In this document: positions 43,452-53,090 of the stretch, piece by piece
How the letters are laid out: each line of letters opens with the position of its first letter
How positions within the stretch are numbered: position 1 is the first letter of the stretch
Origin: Legionella erythra
Lineage (GTDB): Bacteria > Pseudomonadota > Gammaproteobacteria > Legionellales > Legionellaceae
Assembly: GCF_001467615.1 (NCBI RefSeq)
Contig: NZ_LNYA01000003.1
Span: 121,539 to 185,538, forward strand
Direction: 5' to 3'
Length of the DNA stretch: 64,000 nt
Notes under the pieces: model-generated
What the model saw: only the letters and a program-made list of their open reading frames with translations
What the model was told of the DNA's origin: nothing
The model's database searches: none
Made by a program: the position numbers and the translations under genes

Positions 43452-44861
43452 ATGAAATCCTGGTCTACACAAAAAATATCAACCTTTGCTCTGGTTTTAC
43501 TGATCACCGGCGCCATTGACAGCATCAGGAATTTGCCCGGCACAGCCTTGTTTGGTTCCTCCCTCATTTTCTTTTTTATTTTCTCAGCGATTGTTTTTTT
43601 AATTCCGGTCGCGCTGGTAGCGGCAGAGCTATCTTCAACCTGGTCCGATGAAGAAGGCGGTATTTATAGCTGGGTGAGGCACGCTTTTGGGGAAAATGTG
43701 GCCTTTTTTACCATTTGGCTGCAATGGATTAATACCATGGTCTGGTATCCAACTATCCTGTCGTTTATCGCCGGTACCCTGGCTTATTTGATTAATCCGG
43801 CCCTGGCTGAAAATAAATTTTATCTCATCAGCGTCATTCTTATTATTTTCTGGTCATTGACGATTCTCGGCCTGACGGGTATCCGCGCCTCGGCAGCCTT
43901 TGCCAGTGTTTGTGCTATTTTTGGCATGATTTTACCCATGGGGCTTATCATTTTTCTGGCGTTTATCTGGTTAATCAAAGGCCATCCCCTGGCCATTGAT
44001 TTGAGCTTTTCCCATTTGATTCCCCATTGGAAAGACACCCAGTCCTGGGTATCACTTACGGCGATTATGACGTCTTTTCTTGGTATGGAACTGGCTGCCG
44101 TCCATGTACGCAATGTCCGCGATCCGCAGAAAAATTTCCCGCGGGCCATGTTTTTTTCGGTGCTGTTGATTTTAACCACCATGATTTTCGGGTCCTTAGC
44201 CATCGCCTTTGTCTTGCCGCAAAAAGACATCAATCTGGTAGACGGCGTCATGCAAGCCTTCACCAATTTTTTTGAAGCCTATCACTTAAGTGCACTCATG
44301 CCGGTTGTCGTCGGCTTGTTACTGTTAGGCAGTTTGGGCAGCATGGTGAACTGGATTATTTCCCCGGCCAAAGGCATGCTGCTAGCCGCTGACAATGGCT
44401 TTTTACCGCATTGGCTTTATCGTTTGAATCGTCACGGCGTGGCCTCCCGCATACTTCTTCTGCAGGCGATTTTGGTAACCCTGCTCTGTGGCGGCTTTCT
44501 CCTGTTTCCAACTATCAATGCCATTTACTGGTTATTTACAGCCCTAAGCACCGAACTTTATATCCTGATGTATGTCTTGATGTTTATCGCCGCGTTTCGC
44601 CTGAAAAGCAAATTTTCAACCATGCCCCGCCCCTTTAAAATTCCCTTGGGCCGTTTTGGGTACTACCTCACTTGCGTCTTAGGATTAATTGGTTGTGTCA
44701 TTACCCTAATCATTGGTTTTATCCCTCCTGAAAACAACATGGATATGGGCGATGCCAGCCATTACCGCCTGGTTTTTGCAAGCGGCATTGTACTCATGAT
44801 TATTCCGGCCTTTTTCCTTTACCTGCGTCGTAATTTTCTGCAAAAAAGGCGTCATTCATGA
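43452..44861 (+). CDS. APC-family amino acid permease / antiporter
   Basis: This transporter of about 469 residues has 12 predicted membrane helices. It starts at the ATG at 43452 (MKSWSTQKIS) rather than at a TTG at 43434. The helix 1 unwound segment TGAIDSIRNLPGTALFGSSL and the helix 2-3 region LVAAELSSTWSDEEGGIYSW resemble GadC-type glutamate/GABA or other amino acid antiporters. The substrate is not fixed; amino acids are a main carbon source for Legionella. A T-rich run follows the stop. Confidence 0.85.
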   Translation: MKSWSTQKISTFALVLLITGAIDSIRNLPGTALFGSSLIFFFIFSAIVFLIPVALVAAELSSTWSDEEGGIYSWVRHAFGENVAFFTIWLQWINTMVWYPTILSFIAGTLAYLINPALAENKFYLISVILIIFWSLTILGLTGIRASAAFASVCAIFGMILPMGLIIFLAFIWLIKGHPLAIDLSFSHLIPHWKDTQSWVSLTAIMTSFLGMELAAVHVRNVRDPQKNFPRAMFFSVLLILTTMIFGSLAIAFVLPQKDINLVDGVMQAFTNFFEAYHLSALMPVVVGLLLLGSLGSMVNWIISPAKGMLLAADNGFLPHWLYRLNRHGVASRILLLQAILVTLLCGGFLLFPTINAIYWLFTALSTELYILMYVLMFIAAFRLKSKFSTMPRPFKIPLGRFGYYLTCVLGLIGCVITLIIGFIPPENNMDMGDASHYRLVFASGIVLMIIPAFFLYLRRNFLQKRRHS

Positions 44862-45040
44862 TCCCGTGCTTTTTTTGATTTTTTATAATTTGTTTTTTGT
44901 TTATCAATTTTAAACTTGTACCTCAGAAGCCTAAAAAACGAAGTACCGGCAGGTGCTTCGTTTTGCTCTTCCGGCGACAACCTATCCCATTCACAGAAAA
45001 CATAACGAGAAAATGCCTGGAGAATCTTCTTAAATTTCAA
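44852..45040 (-). CDS. Possible small basic protein (low confidence)
   Basis: This is a 62-codon frame beginning at a TTG (KFKKILQAFSRYVFCEWDRL, then SPEEQNEAPAGTSFFRLL) and ending in Lys-rich residues. The composition looks protein-like, but there is no ATG or ribosome site. Its 3' end overlaps the permease end by 10 bp. The rest of the 370-bp gap (44862-45231) is AT-rich leader DNA for the next plus-strand gene, with a PmrA-like box. Confidence 0.25.
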   Translation of the reverse strand: MKFKKILQAFSRYVFCEWDRLSPEEQNEAPAGTSFFRLLRYKFKIDKQKTNYKKSKKARDHE

Positions 45041-45156
45041 AAAGAGTCTATTCCGTTTTCTTATTAAGCAATTGCAATTAAAGCATTTTCCCTTGTCACT
45101 CTGCCATAAGGAAACCCTGAATCCCTCAAAGATTCTTTACAAATTTGATACATTTC

Positions 45157-45176
45157 TTTAATATTCTCTTAAGCCT
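45157..45176 (+). promoter_or_regulatory. PmrA-like box upstream of gene 45232
   Basis: TTTAATATT-CT-CTTAAGCCT fits the PmrA consensus: the first half-site is almost perfect and the second keeps CTTAA. A TATGAC hexamer starts 13 bp downstream, similar to the spacing at 32463-32482. The gene start is 55 bp away. Confidence 0.6.
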
Positions 45177-45231
45177 GCAATGGTATCTTTATGACATCGA
45201 AGGCCCGACTCAAATAATAAGGTGTACATGA

Positions 45232-48087
45232 ATGGGTAAAGAGTTTGATAAGGTATTAAACGTTCTTGATAAAATAGAAAAAATTTTATCCACCGTCGAA
45301 TCCATAACCCCCTTTCCCCAACACAGTCTTGATACCTATCACCTTTGCGCCCGGTCTATTCGTCTTCAATTATCAACCATGCCCGAAGAGGGACCGTGGA
45401 CAGATGTAAAAAGCAAGCTCACCAAACTCAAATCCCTCATCAAACATATCATTGTAAGCCATGTGGATAAGATCACCGCTCCGTTTCATGTAACCTGGAA
45501 TCAATCGGAAACGCCCCTTTCGCTGACCGAATTGCACAGGCTGACAAGAACCCTGGCCAATCAAATCACGGAGCATAATCAGGCGACTGCCAAATCATTA
45601 AAAATTCTGCGCCGAAAAATTGCCGACAATGCCCCACAGGAGTTACTTGCCGAATTTGATACGATCCTCAAGAAACTTGAGCTCTCGCCGGCCTGCCCTG
45701 TTTCACTGGACACCGTTCTTTACTTAAAAAACAAAGCAAAGGGATATAAAAATAAACCAAAAACCTCGGCTGTTCCCATCATGGAAGAGGAAAAACCACA
45801 ATCCCCTTTTCTTAAAACCCTCGACGTGTTACGGGGGCAATTGGATGAACTGCTCAATGCACATGCCCAATGGGCAAACCAGGCTTTTTTGCCAGGCTTT
45901 GCGGATGATTTTCTGTTGTCTGGCTGGGTGAATGATTACAAGGCCAAAACCGCTGACGCCGATAAAGCCAAACTGTTTATCACAGGCCGGATTCAACACA
46001 CCCTGGAATTCCCCGATTATCATGAGATTTTAATCAGCGAATTACAGCGTACGATTACACTGCTTAAAGAAACCAATCAACAACGTCAGGAACTGGCTGA
46101 AAAAATCCTTGCACGTGAAGCGCTGATTTGTCCAGCACAACATGATCCGGAAACGCTTGAGCAACTCATGCTGACCGCCAAGATCCTGCTTAAAAAGCAG
46201 TTTGAAACATTTCTGCTGACTTTTTGTGTAATCGACGTTAACAATAAAGACGATAAAGACACGCAGTTTTTTATTAAAAATCTGCTGCAATTCATTGGTG
46301 ACTTAAAGCAACGATTTCAAAAATATCCCGGTATTGTTAATTCGTCTGCCATTGACACGCTTCATAACCAGTTGCTGATGCACCTGGGTGAAAAAAAACG
46401 CTTCTTAATATGGGGTACGTCATTAGCCAAAATGGAAGCAAAAGACATTACCGCGTTAAGTAATCAATTGTTTGACGTAGCCTCGCCGTCTAAGGTTGAT
46501 ACGGCGTATTATGCTAAACGGATTGCGGGTTCTTATGATCTGGCCGCTTTTATCGATGCCTTTCCCATTCAAGCCATCAAAGATTACCAGATTTTAAAAG
46601 GGATTAATGAGGACGAACACCTTAAAATCCTGAGCAAAGAGAAAGAAATAGTAAGCGACATTGATGCCCTTACCCAGGAGCTTTCGGAATATTTTGTTCT
46701 GCTTCCCGAGGTGTTAGGTGAGAATGGTCCATGGAAAGCCGCACGTGGGCTGCTGGCTGAATTGGAAACGTTTCGAGTCGATGAAGAAGCCGATCTTTAC
46801 ATACAGGCGAGGGAGAAAGCACTTGAACTGGTTTCTCCCTTGGATAGAGTTCATGAATTGGCCTCCCTTCAGAAAAAGCGCCTGGATCAGATGGCCAGCC
46901 GCACAAAGCGTTTACATGATCTCCAAAAGCAAGCGTCCCCTTTAATCAAAGCACTTCAACTGGAATTTGAAGAGAAAAAAAAGCGACTGCAACAAAGCTT
47001 AAGCGAGGAACTGGCTGATGCTGAGGCGGCATTGAATTTTATTAAATCTTCACCCGAGCTGTCTTGCACCGAACAGGACAAAAGCGAATTTGAAACCGCC
47101 GTGGAACTGGCTAAACAATTAATCAAGACAGTCCCTGAAAGCAAAGAACACCTTTTCAAGATCAGACGGCAGGTCAGTACCACCATTAATCAATTAAAAC
47201 GTCACACCGAAGTAGTAAAGGGTCAGCTTAAAAGCCATATAACCCCCTCTTTCAATAAAGCCAATAAGCTTTATCAGGAACACCCTTGCCCGCTCCTTGA
47301 TGAGGATAACCCGTTAAAATTCCGGTTAAACGAGGTATGGAAAGACACATTAAAAGCACTTCGAACCCTGGATAACTCTTTTTTGGATTTGGACAAACTG
47401 CAAGGGCGCGATTTTGAGAGATGGTCAAGCCAGTGGGCGATGGGTGAAAAACAATTTGTGGCGGCGTTTAATCGCTACCTGAAAGTCACCGAAGACGCCA
47501 TGGAAATTGAGCGGCGTTTGAAAACAGAAACCTATAAGACATCCTGCACTATTCTCACCAGGCTTGAAACGGAATTTGAACGCTTAACCCAGAAATACAT
47601 TGACCAGGCTATACATAAAACTTCCGATGAAAATGAATTGGCCCAGCTTCAACAGCTTAAAACCCTGCCCAAGCCAGCCTTTGTGGAGTGTAAAAAAACC
47701 CTGATGGATAGAGTCGATCCCAGACTCCACACCCTGGCAAGCATGCATACGGAGTTTCGAAGCATCAATCAGGATTACATTCATGAAAATGTCCATTTAA
47801 GCAATGACAACATGTTTTTTACTCAGTTGAAAGCAAGCGCAGACAAACACTTCAGAAACAATAACATGGAAAAATTGTCGGATGGCATTCGCCATAAATG
47901 GGTGCAGTTTCTGCGAATCAATGTCTTTAAACCCTTGCAGGCCTTATCATTTAATGTCGGTAATTACCTGAAATCACGCAGCCAGGACCTTTTCTTTGTG
48001 ACATTCGGCGCCTGCCGTACAGAAAAAGAACTGGCGGAATTGGGTCATGATTTATCCAGCCGCCTGGTGGCGCCTGCGGCGGCTTGA
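45232..48087 (+). CDS. Large coiled-coil protein, candidate effector
   Basis: This 951-residue soluble, highly helical protein has no signal peptide or membrane helix. Long Leu/Glu/Lys heptad stretches (for example LQKQASPLIKALQLEFEEKK, QLKRHTEVVKGQLKSHI) suggest several coiled coils. Several Trp/Pro/Asp loops interrupt them (KFRLNEVWKDTLKALRT). It ends GHDLSSRLVAPAAA. No known domain is recognised. Its size, orphan position and PmrA-like promoter box make an effector likely, but this is inference. Confidence 0.6.
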   Translation: MGKEFDKVLNVLDKIEKILSTVESITPFPQHSLDTYHLCARSIRLQLSTMPEEGPWTDVKSKLTKLKSLIKHIIVSHVDKITAPFHVTWNQSETPLSLTELHRLTRTLANQITEHNQATAKSLKILRRKIADNAPQELLAEFDTILKKLELSPACPVSLDTVLYLKNKAKGYKNKPKTSAVPIMEEEKPQSPFLKTLDVLRGQLDELLNAHAQWANQAFLPGFADDFLLSGWVNDYKAKTADADKAKLFITGRIQHTLEFPDYHEILISELQRTITLLKETNQQRQELAEKILAREALICPAQHDPETLEQLMLTAKILLKKQFETFLLTFCVIDVNNKDDKDTQFFIKNLLQFIGDLKQRFQKYPGIVNSSAIDTLHNQLLMHLGEKKRFLIWGTSLAKMEAKDITALSNQLFDVASPSKVDTAYYAKRIAGSYDLAAFIDAFPIQAIKDYQILKGINEDEHLKILSKEKEIVSDIDALTQELSEYFVLLPEVLGENGPWKAARGLLAELETFRVDEEADLYIQAREKALELVSPLDRVHELASLQKKRLDQMASRTKRLHDLQKQASPLIKALQLEFEEKKKRLQQSLSEELADAEAALNFIKSSPELSCTEQDKSEFETAVELAKQLIKTVPESKEHLFKIRRQVSTTINQLKRHTEVVKGQLKSHITPSFNKANKLYQEHPCPLLDEDNPLKFRLNEVWKDTLKALRTLDNSFLDLDKLQGRDFERWSSQWAMGEKQFVAAFNRYLKVTEDAMEIERRLKTETYKTSCTILTRLETEFERLTQKYIDQAIHKTSDENELAQLQQLKTLPKPAFVECKKTLMDRVDPRLHTLASMHTEFRSINQDYIHENVHLSNDNMFFTQLKASADKHFRNNNMEKLSDGIRHKWVQFLRINVFKPLQALSFNVGNYLKSRSQDLFFVTFGACRTEKELAELGHDLSSRLVAPAAA

Positions 48088-48825
48088 TCAGGCGGTGAGG
48101 TATTCTCTAGCCAATTGCAAATCATCTGCGGTATTGATGTCCTGCAGCGGCCTCACGCAGGCTTCTTCTACCCGAATGGTATAGCCTGCCCATAACACCC
48201 GTAATTGTTCAAGCGCTTCAAGCCCTTCCAGTTCAGAGGGAGGCCAGGCGGACAATTGCACTAAAAAAGCAGCCCGGTAAGCATAGAGTCCGATGTGCTT
48301 ATAAACCATGCGCAGACTGTCTGGGTCATCACGGTGAGCAGGCAGAGGACTGCGCGAAAAATACAAGGCATTGTTAAACTGATTGCGCACCACTTTAACC
48401 ACATTGGGGTTATGAAACTGCTCTAAATCGGTAAGCGGCCAGCATAGCGTGGCCATCGGTGCATCTGCATCCGTGAGGCTATGAGCCACCTGCCTTATTA
48501 ATTCCGGCGCGATAAACGGTTCATCCCCCTGGACATTGACAATGATATCGTCATCCCGATACCCTCCCTGCCGAACCACCTCCGCAATTCGGTCCGTACC
48601 GCTTTGGTGATCAATGGATGTCATCATGACCTCTGCGCCAAACGCTTCGGCATGCTCGGCAATGCCTTCGTTATCCGTAGCAATAACAATGGATTTTGGT
48701 TTAGCCTGTACCGCCTGACGGTAAACCCGCTCAATCACGGTGAGATTGGCAATTTTCATCATCAATTTGCCGGGTAAACGCGAAGACTGGTAGCGTGCCG
48801 GAATGACTACATGGAAATCGTTCAT
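48088..48825 (-). CDS. kdsB: 3-deoxy-manno-octulosonate cytidylyltransferase (CMP-KDO synthetase)
   Basis: It activates KDO with CTP for lipid A core synthesis. Its 245 residues include the nucleotide-binding [15 protein letters not shown], the SGTDRIAEV motif, and the [10 protein letters not shown] metal site. Length is normal. It overlaps the next gene (the Trm112-like one) by 4 bp, forming a compact operon. Confidence 0.95.
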   Translation of the reverse strand: MNDFHVVIPARYQSSRLPGKLMMKIANLTVIERVYRQAVQAKPKSIVIATDNEGIAEHAEAFGAEVMMTSIDHQSGTDRIAEVVRQGGYRDDDIIVNVQGDEPFIAPELIRQVAHSLTDADAPMATLCWPLTDLEQFHNPNVVKVVRNQFNNALYFSRSPLPAHRDDPDSLRMVYKHIGLYAYRAAFLVQLSAWPPSELEGLEALEQLRVLWAGYTIRVEEACVRPLQDINTADDLQLAREYLTA

Positions 48826-49001
48826 AATTTCTCTTTCTCATCCAGAGGGATTAATCGTGCCTCCTGTTCCAGCATGACTGGAATGCCATCGCGGATAGGG
48901 TAGGCGAGGCGATCAAAGCGGCAAATCAATTCCTCCTCTTTTAACAACAGCCTGCCTTTGCAGAGCGGGCAAACCAACACATCCAACAAACGCTTATCCA
49001 C
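48822..49001 (-). CDS. Trm112/YcaR-like small zinc protein
   Basis: The protein is about 59 residues long when started at the GTG preceded by AAGGAGAAGC. It has [19 protein letters not shown] and [15 protein letters not shown], the Trm112-like beta fold. The N-terminal CPLC pair is present but the usual second pair is absent. In E. coli the homologue ycaR also sits upstream of kdsB. Function is unproven. Confidence 0.85.
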   Translation of the reverse strand: MDKRLLDVLVCPLCKGRLLLKEEELICRFDRLAYPIRDGIPVMLEQEARLIPLDEKEKL

Positions 49002-49668
49002 GCGCTTCTCCTTGAGTAACCTGATTACGAATGTATACGGGTGACGCGTCTTTCGCATCAACCGCTTTGATTTTCTTAGCCTGCACCAAACGAATCATGG
49101 CGGCCGCCTTGGGATAAATCAATTTTTCCATGCTGATTTTGTCAATAATTTGCGCATTAAATTGCGAACGATAAGCGGCAAAACCTGCACCGGCAAGCAC
49201 AATAGACGCTGTATTGAGCGCAGGAATATCGGCGGCATCGCTGACCTGCTCGTGAACATCCAGGTTATCACCGGTAAAATAAGCCCAATATAATTGCTGC
49301 ATACGTGCATCCAGCACCGCCAGTATGGGCTCACCGCCCCATGAAAGCTGTTGCTGATGGAGGTATTCTTCCGCGATAGCTGCCAGACTGCTGACCGGAT
49401 AAAGCGGCAGATGATGGGGATAAGCCAAGCCTTTGGCCACGCTACAGGCGATACGCAAGCCCGTGAAGCTGCCAGGCCCCCGCCCGAATGCGATGCCATC
49501 CAGTTCCGGCAGTGAGCAACCCGCCTGTTGAAACAGACGCTCAATGGCTGGCAAAATAACCTGGGCATGCACCCGTTCTGCCTGATGGGTTTCCTGCCAT
49601 AATTGGCCATTAACCGATAAGGCAATCGAGGCGTCTGCGGTGGATGTGTCAATCGCTAGCAAGTTCAT
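48994..49668 (-). CDS. tsaB: tRNA threonylcarbamoyladenosine biosynthesis protein TsaB
   Basis: This partner of TsaD/TsaE makes t6A37 in ANN-decoding tRNAs. Its 224 residues show the ASKHA fold start ([20 protein letters not shown]) and the family signature [20 protein letters not shown]. Length is normal. It overlaps the Trm112-like gene by 8 bp and the helicase gene by 20 bp. Confidence 0.93.
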   Translation of the reverse strand: MNLLAIDTSTADASIALSVNGQLWQETHQAERVHAQVILPAIERLFQQAGCSLPELDGIAFGRGPGSFTGLRIACSVAKGLAYPHHLPLYPVSSLAAIAEEYLHQQQLSWGGEPILAVLDARMQQLYWAYFTGDNLDVHEQVSDAADIPALNTASIVLAGAGFAAYRSQFNAQIIDKISMEKLIYPKAAAMIRLVQAKKIKAVDAKDASPVYIRNQVTQGEARG

Positions 49669-51622
49669 GATTTAAAGCCAACTCGTTAATAAAATGAAGA
49701 ACGTTTGTCAGCTCACGGGTCTTTCGCAACGCCGGTAAACTGGCAAAAATTTGCCGCCCGTATTCACGGCCAGTCAGCCTCGGATCAGCTAACATCAGTA
49801 CGCCTTTGTCCGTGACATCACGGATAAGCCGCCCTACGCCCTGCTTTAAAGCCAGCACGGCCGCAGGCAGGGACAATTCATCAAACCCGGACAGGCCGCG
49901 GGCTTTGTAATAAGCCATCTTGCCGCGGACCACCGGATCAACCGGGCTTGCAAAAGGCAATTTGTCGATAATCACACAAGACAGCGCCTCGCCTTTAACA
50001 TCCACCCCTTCCCAGAAGGTCGATGTCCCCAGCAAAACCGCGTTGCCCATTTGCCGAAAACGCGCCAGTAAAATAGGTTTCGCTTCATCACCCTGAATTA
50101 AAAGCGGATAGTTTAAAGTATTGTGCAGTAGTTGAGCAACCAATTTTAACGCCCGGTGACTGGTAAACAGGAAAAAGCAGCGTCCACCACAGGCATTAAT
50201 AACCGGCACCGCCTTATCCAGCAGAGCCTCATAATAACGGTGATCTTTGGGATCGGGTAAATGGCGCGGAAGGTATAGCAAGGCTTGTTGCTGGTAATCA
50301 AAGGGGCTCGGCAACGCCAGGGTTTCTACCCCGCTTAAGCCTAAGGGCTTTAAGAAGCAATCGAACGACGCGGCCATGGTTAATGTCGCGGACGTAAACA
50401 CGTAAGCACACTTCTTGTCTGCCAGTAACTGATGAAACGAATCAGCCACATCAAAGGGCGTGGCATGCCACACCAGGGTGTGTTTGAATCGCTCAAGCCA
50501 GCGGATATGGTTTAAGTCTTTATCAGCAAAACGCTGCATCAGGCCCTGATATTCCTGAAGACGGGCGATGCAGCGGGCAATACCGGCTTCCCGTTCAATG
50601 CCTGCCTCCTCAATGGCTGCTGTCAATTGTTGAAAAAAACCAAGCAACGATTCCCAGGCCGCGGTGAAGCCCTTATTTTTTGACGCATCTTCCCAGGCCA
50701 AACGCTCTTCATAACCCGTCAAGGCCAGGTGCAATTGGTCAATGAGTTTATCCAGCTCGGTTCTCATGGCTTTAAACGGGCGATTCGGCAAATCAAGCAC
50801 CGGCCATTCGCGCAATAAATCCTCAAGTAAATCCGTGAGTTGGCGCGTGCCTAAGCGTTCGCCATTAAAATTGGCGGCGATTTCCGCGAGTTGATGCGCC
50901 TCATCAAAAACCACCACGTCGACCCCAGGCAATAATTCGCCGAACCCTTCCTCCTTAAGCCTTGAGTCAGCGAAAAACAGGTGGTGGTTGATGACCACAA
51001 TGTCCGCTTCCATGGCCCGTTTACGGGCTTTGACCAGAAAACAATCCTGATAAAACTGGCATTCGCCGCCAAGGCAGTTATCAGCGGTCGACGTAACAAA
51101 GGGCCAGGCTGGGGAGTCTTCGCTGATTTCAGGAAGTTCGGACCGTTCACCGGCTGTCAGCAGGGGTAATTTTTCATGGACTTTAAGAATGTCATTGACG
51201 CACTGGGGATTTATAAAGCGTCCTTCCTCGGTATGCAGTTTGGTGCGGTAGCGGCAGATGTAATTGGCTCGACCTTTTAAGTTCTGCACCCGGACTGAAA
51301 GGCCTAAGGCTCTGACCAACAGCGGTAAATCTTTCTGAAACAGTTGATCTTGAAGGGTTTTGGTCGCGGTCGATATCAACGCCTTTTTGCCGCTCAACAG
51401 GCAGGGAATTAAATAGGCAAAGGTCTTACCCGTTCCGGTGCCGGCCTCGGCCACCAGGGTCGATTGTTCAGCAATGGCTTTGGCGATGGCCCTGGCTAAA
51501 AGAATCTGCGCCTCACGGGCAACAAAACCGGGGATGGCCGTACTCAGGCGTCCTTTTTCACCTAAAACCCGCTGACAATCGGCTATCGCGTCCGCGGCGC
51601 TGACGGCATCTATTTCGGCCAC
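49649..51622 (-). CDS. ATP-dependent DNA helicase, DinG/YoaA type
   Basis: This superfamily 2 helicase with an iron-sulfur cluster has 657 residues. Walker A is [20 protein letters not shown] and the DEAH box is [13 protein letters not shown]. The four cluster Cys lie in the region YICRYR ... [14 protein letters not shown]. The C-terminal motif [20 protein letters not shown] is conserved. It acts in repair or resolving R-loops. It overlaps the ferredoxin gene by 13 bp. Confidence 0.93.
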   Translation of the reverse strand: MAEIDAVSAADAIADCQRVLGEKGRLSTAIPGFVAREAQILLARAIAKAIAEQSTLVAEAGTGTGKTFAYLIPCLLSGKKALISTATKTLQDQLFQKDLPLLVRALGLSVRVQNLKGRANYICRYRTKLHTEEGRFINPQCVNDILKVHEKLPLLTAGERSELPEISEDSPAWPFVTSTADNCLGGECQFYQDCFLVKARKRAMEADIVVINHHLFFADSRLKEEGFGELLPGVDVVVFDEAHQLAEIAANFNGERLGTRQLTDLLEDLLREWPVLDLPNRPFKAMRTELDKLIDQLHLALTGYEERLAWEDASKNKGFTAAWESLLGFFQQLTAAIEEAGIEREAGIARCIARLQEYQGLMQRFADKDLNHIRWLERFKHTLVWHATPFDVADSFHQLLADKKCAYVFTSATLTMAASFDCFLKPLGLSGVETLALPSPFDYQQQALLYLPRHLPDPKDHRYYEALLDKAVPVINACGGRCFFLFTSHRALKLVAQLLHNTLNYPLLIQGDEAKPILLARFRQMGNAVLLGTSTFWEGVDVKGEALSCVIIDKLPFASPVDPVVRGKMAYYKARGLSGFDELSLPAAVLALKQGVGRLIRDVTDKGVLMLADPRLTGREYGRQIFASLPALRKTRELTNVLHFINELALNHELASD

Positions 51623-51945
51623 TCTTTTTCTAGATATTGAAGCTTGCCAGCGACATTTTCCCAGGATTTGGCATCGTCAGGCGCTTCTTTTTTGGATGTA
51701 ATATTGGGCCACTGCGGGGCGAGTTCCGCATTCAGTGCCTGAAACTGTTTTTGATCGTCTGTCAAATCATCTTCCGAGACGATGGCCTGAACCGGGCATT
51801 CGGGTTCACACAATGCACAATCGATGCATTCATCAGGATGAATAACTAAAAAATTGGGACCCTCATAAAAACAATCGACCGGGCATACTTCCACACAATC
51901 GGTGTATTTACATTTAATGCAATTTTCAGTGACTACAAAGGTCAT
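51610..51945 (-). CDS. fdxA: 7Fe ferredoxin (FdxA)
   Basis: This 111-residue electron carrier has one 3Fe-4S and one 4Fe-4S cluster: [18 protein letters not shown] then [17 protein letters not shown], the FdxA cysteine pattern. The C-terminus (about residues 70-111) is the usual Pro/Asp-rich extension. It is immediately upstream of the helicase in the same operon. Confidence 0.92.
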   Translation of the reverse strand: MTFVVTENCIKCKYTDCVEVCPVDCFYEGPNFLVIHPDECIDCALCEPECPVQAIVSEDDLTDDQKQFQALNAELAPQWPNITSKKEAPDDAKSWENVAGKLQYLEKEWPK

Positions 51946-52140
51946 ATATCAAACTCTTAAGCCTTTACCGGATGATGCTTATTAAAGCATAAATCAGCCT
52001 GTTTCTGCCAGTGTTGAATAGCACCCTGAATGACTGCATGGCATCCCTCTCCCAAAGGAAACAAGGTAACTCAGCGTTAAATACTTCCTGGCCTTTGAGG
52101 AAAGGGTGGCGAGTCTGTGGCTTTTAGGGTTTAAATCAAC

Positions 52141-53076
52141 TTATTCAAACCACAATTTGGGTCCCAGCGGCACTATCTGGGTTGGGTTAATGGTTTTGTG
52201 ACTGAAATAATAATGCTGCTTGATGTGGGTAAAATTAACGGTTTCATGAATGCCCGGCATGTCATACAATCTGGCCAGGTAAGCCTGCAAGGCCGGGTAA
52301 TCACTGATGCGGCGTTTATTGGTTTTAAAATGACCATAATAAACGGCATCAAAGCGAACCAATGTCGTAAAAAGCCGCCAATCCGCCTCCGTCAGGTGTT
52401 CGCCCACAAGCCAGGTCTGATGGTGTAAATGCGCCTCCAGTTCGTCTAATGTGGCGAATAATTCCTCATAGGCTTCCTCATAAGCCGCCTGGCTGGTCGC
52501 GAAACCACAGCGGTACACGCCGTTGTTAACGGTGCGGTAAATTTTATCATTCACAGCGTCGATCGCACCCCTTAAAGCCTTGGGATAGAAATCCTGTTCA
52601 TCACCCGTCAAGTGGTTAAACGCCTCATTGAACTGACGGATAATATTCGCCGATTCGTTGCAAACGATGGTTTCGCTTTTTTTATCCCAGAGTACCGGCA
52701 CAGTAACCCGCCCGGTGTAATGCGGCACGGCTTTGACGTAAAGCTCATAAAGGTAGCGCAAACCATACAGCGTATCACCGCTGGCCCCCATGCCTGTTTT
52801 GAATTCCCAACCGTATTCCAGCATATGCGGATGCACAATGGACACACTGATGTAGTCGTTCAGTTTTTTAAGCGTTTTGAAAATAAGTGTGCGGTGCGCC
52901 CAGGGGCAGGCTAAGGAAACATAAAGATGGTAGCGGCCTTTTTCAGCGGGAAAAAGCGCCTTCGCATCGGCTTCAATGGCCTGATTAAACTGGGCCGATT
53001 CGCGTTTGAAGGCGCCACCGCTTTTAGCGGTATCATACCATTGATCGCGCCATTGCCCCTCAACCAGTAATCCCAT
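52141..53076 (-). CDS. Glutathionyl-hydroquinone reductase (Omega-type GST)
   Basis: This 311-residue glutathione S-transferase of the YqjG/Xi class has the catalytic Cys in SLACPWAHRTLIF. The C-terminal all-alpha domain (ADWRLFTTLVRFDAVYYGHF, then KTNKRRISDYPAL) is typical of the family. It reduces glutathionyl-hydroquinones and related xenobiotic adducts. A clear AAGGAGAT ribosome site is present. Nothing notable lies in the 195 bp between it and fdxA. Confidence 0.9.
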   Translation of the reverse strand: MGLLVEGQWRDQWYDTAKSGGAFKRESAQFNQAIEADAKALFPAEKGRYHLYVSLACPWAHRTLIFKTLKKLNDYISVSIVHPHMLEYGWEFKTGMGASGDTLYGLRYLYELYVKAVPHYTGRVTVPVLWDKKSETIVCNESANIIRQFNEAFNHLTGDEQDFYPKALRGAIDAVNDKIYRTVNNGVYRCGFATSQAAYEEAYEELFATLDELEAHLHHQTWLVGEHLTEADWRLFTTLVRFDAVYYGHFKTNKRRISDYPALQAYLARLYDMPGIHETVNFTHIKQHYYFSHKTINPTQIVPLGPKLWFE

Positions 53077-53090
53077 GCTATCTCCTTTCG

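Noticed and set aside
44862..45231. tRNA or small RNA in the 370-bp gap
   Set aside because: No cloverleaf or T-loop signature; only AT-rich leader DNA and a weak TTG frame were seen.
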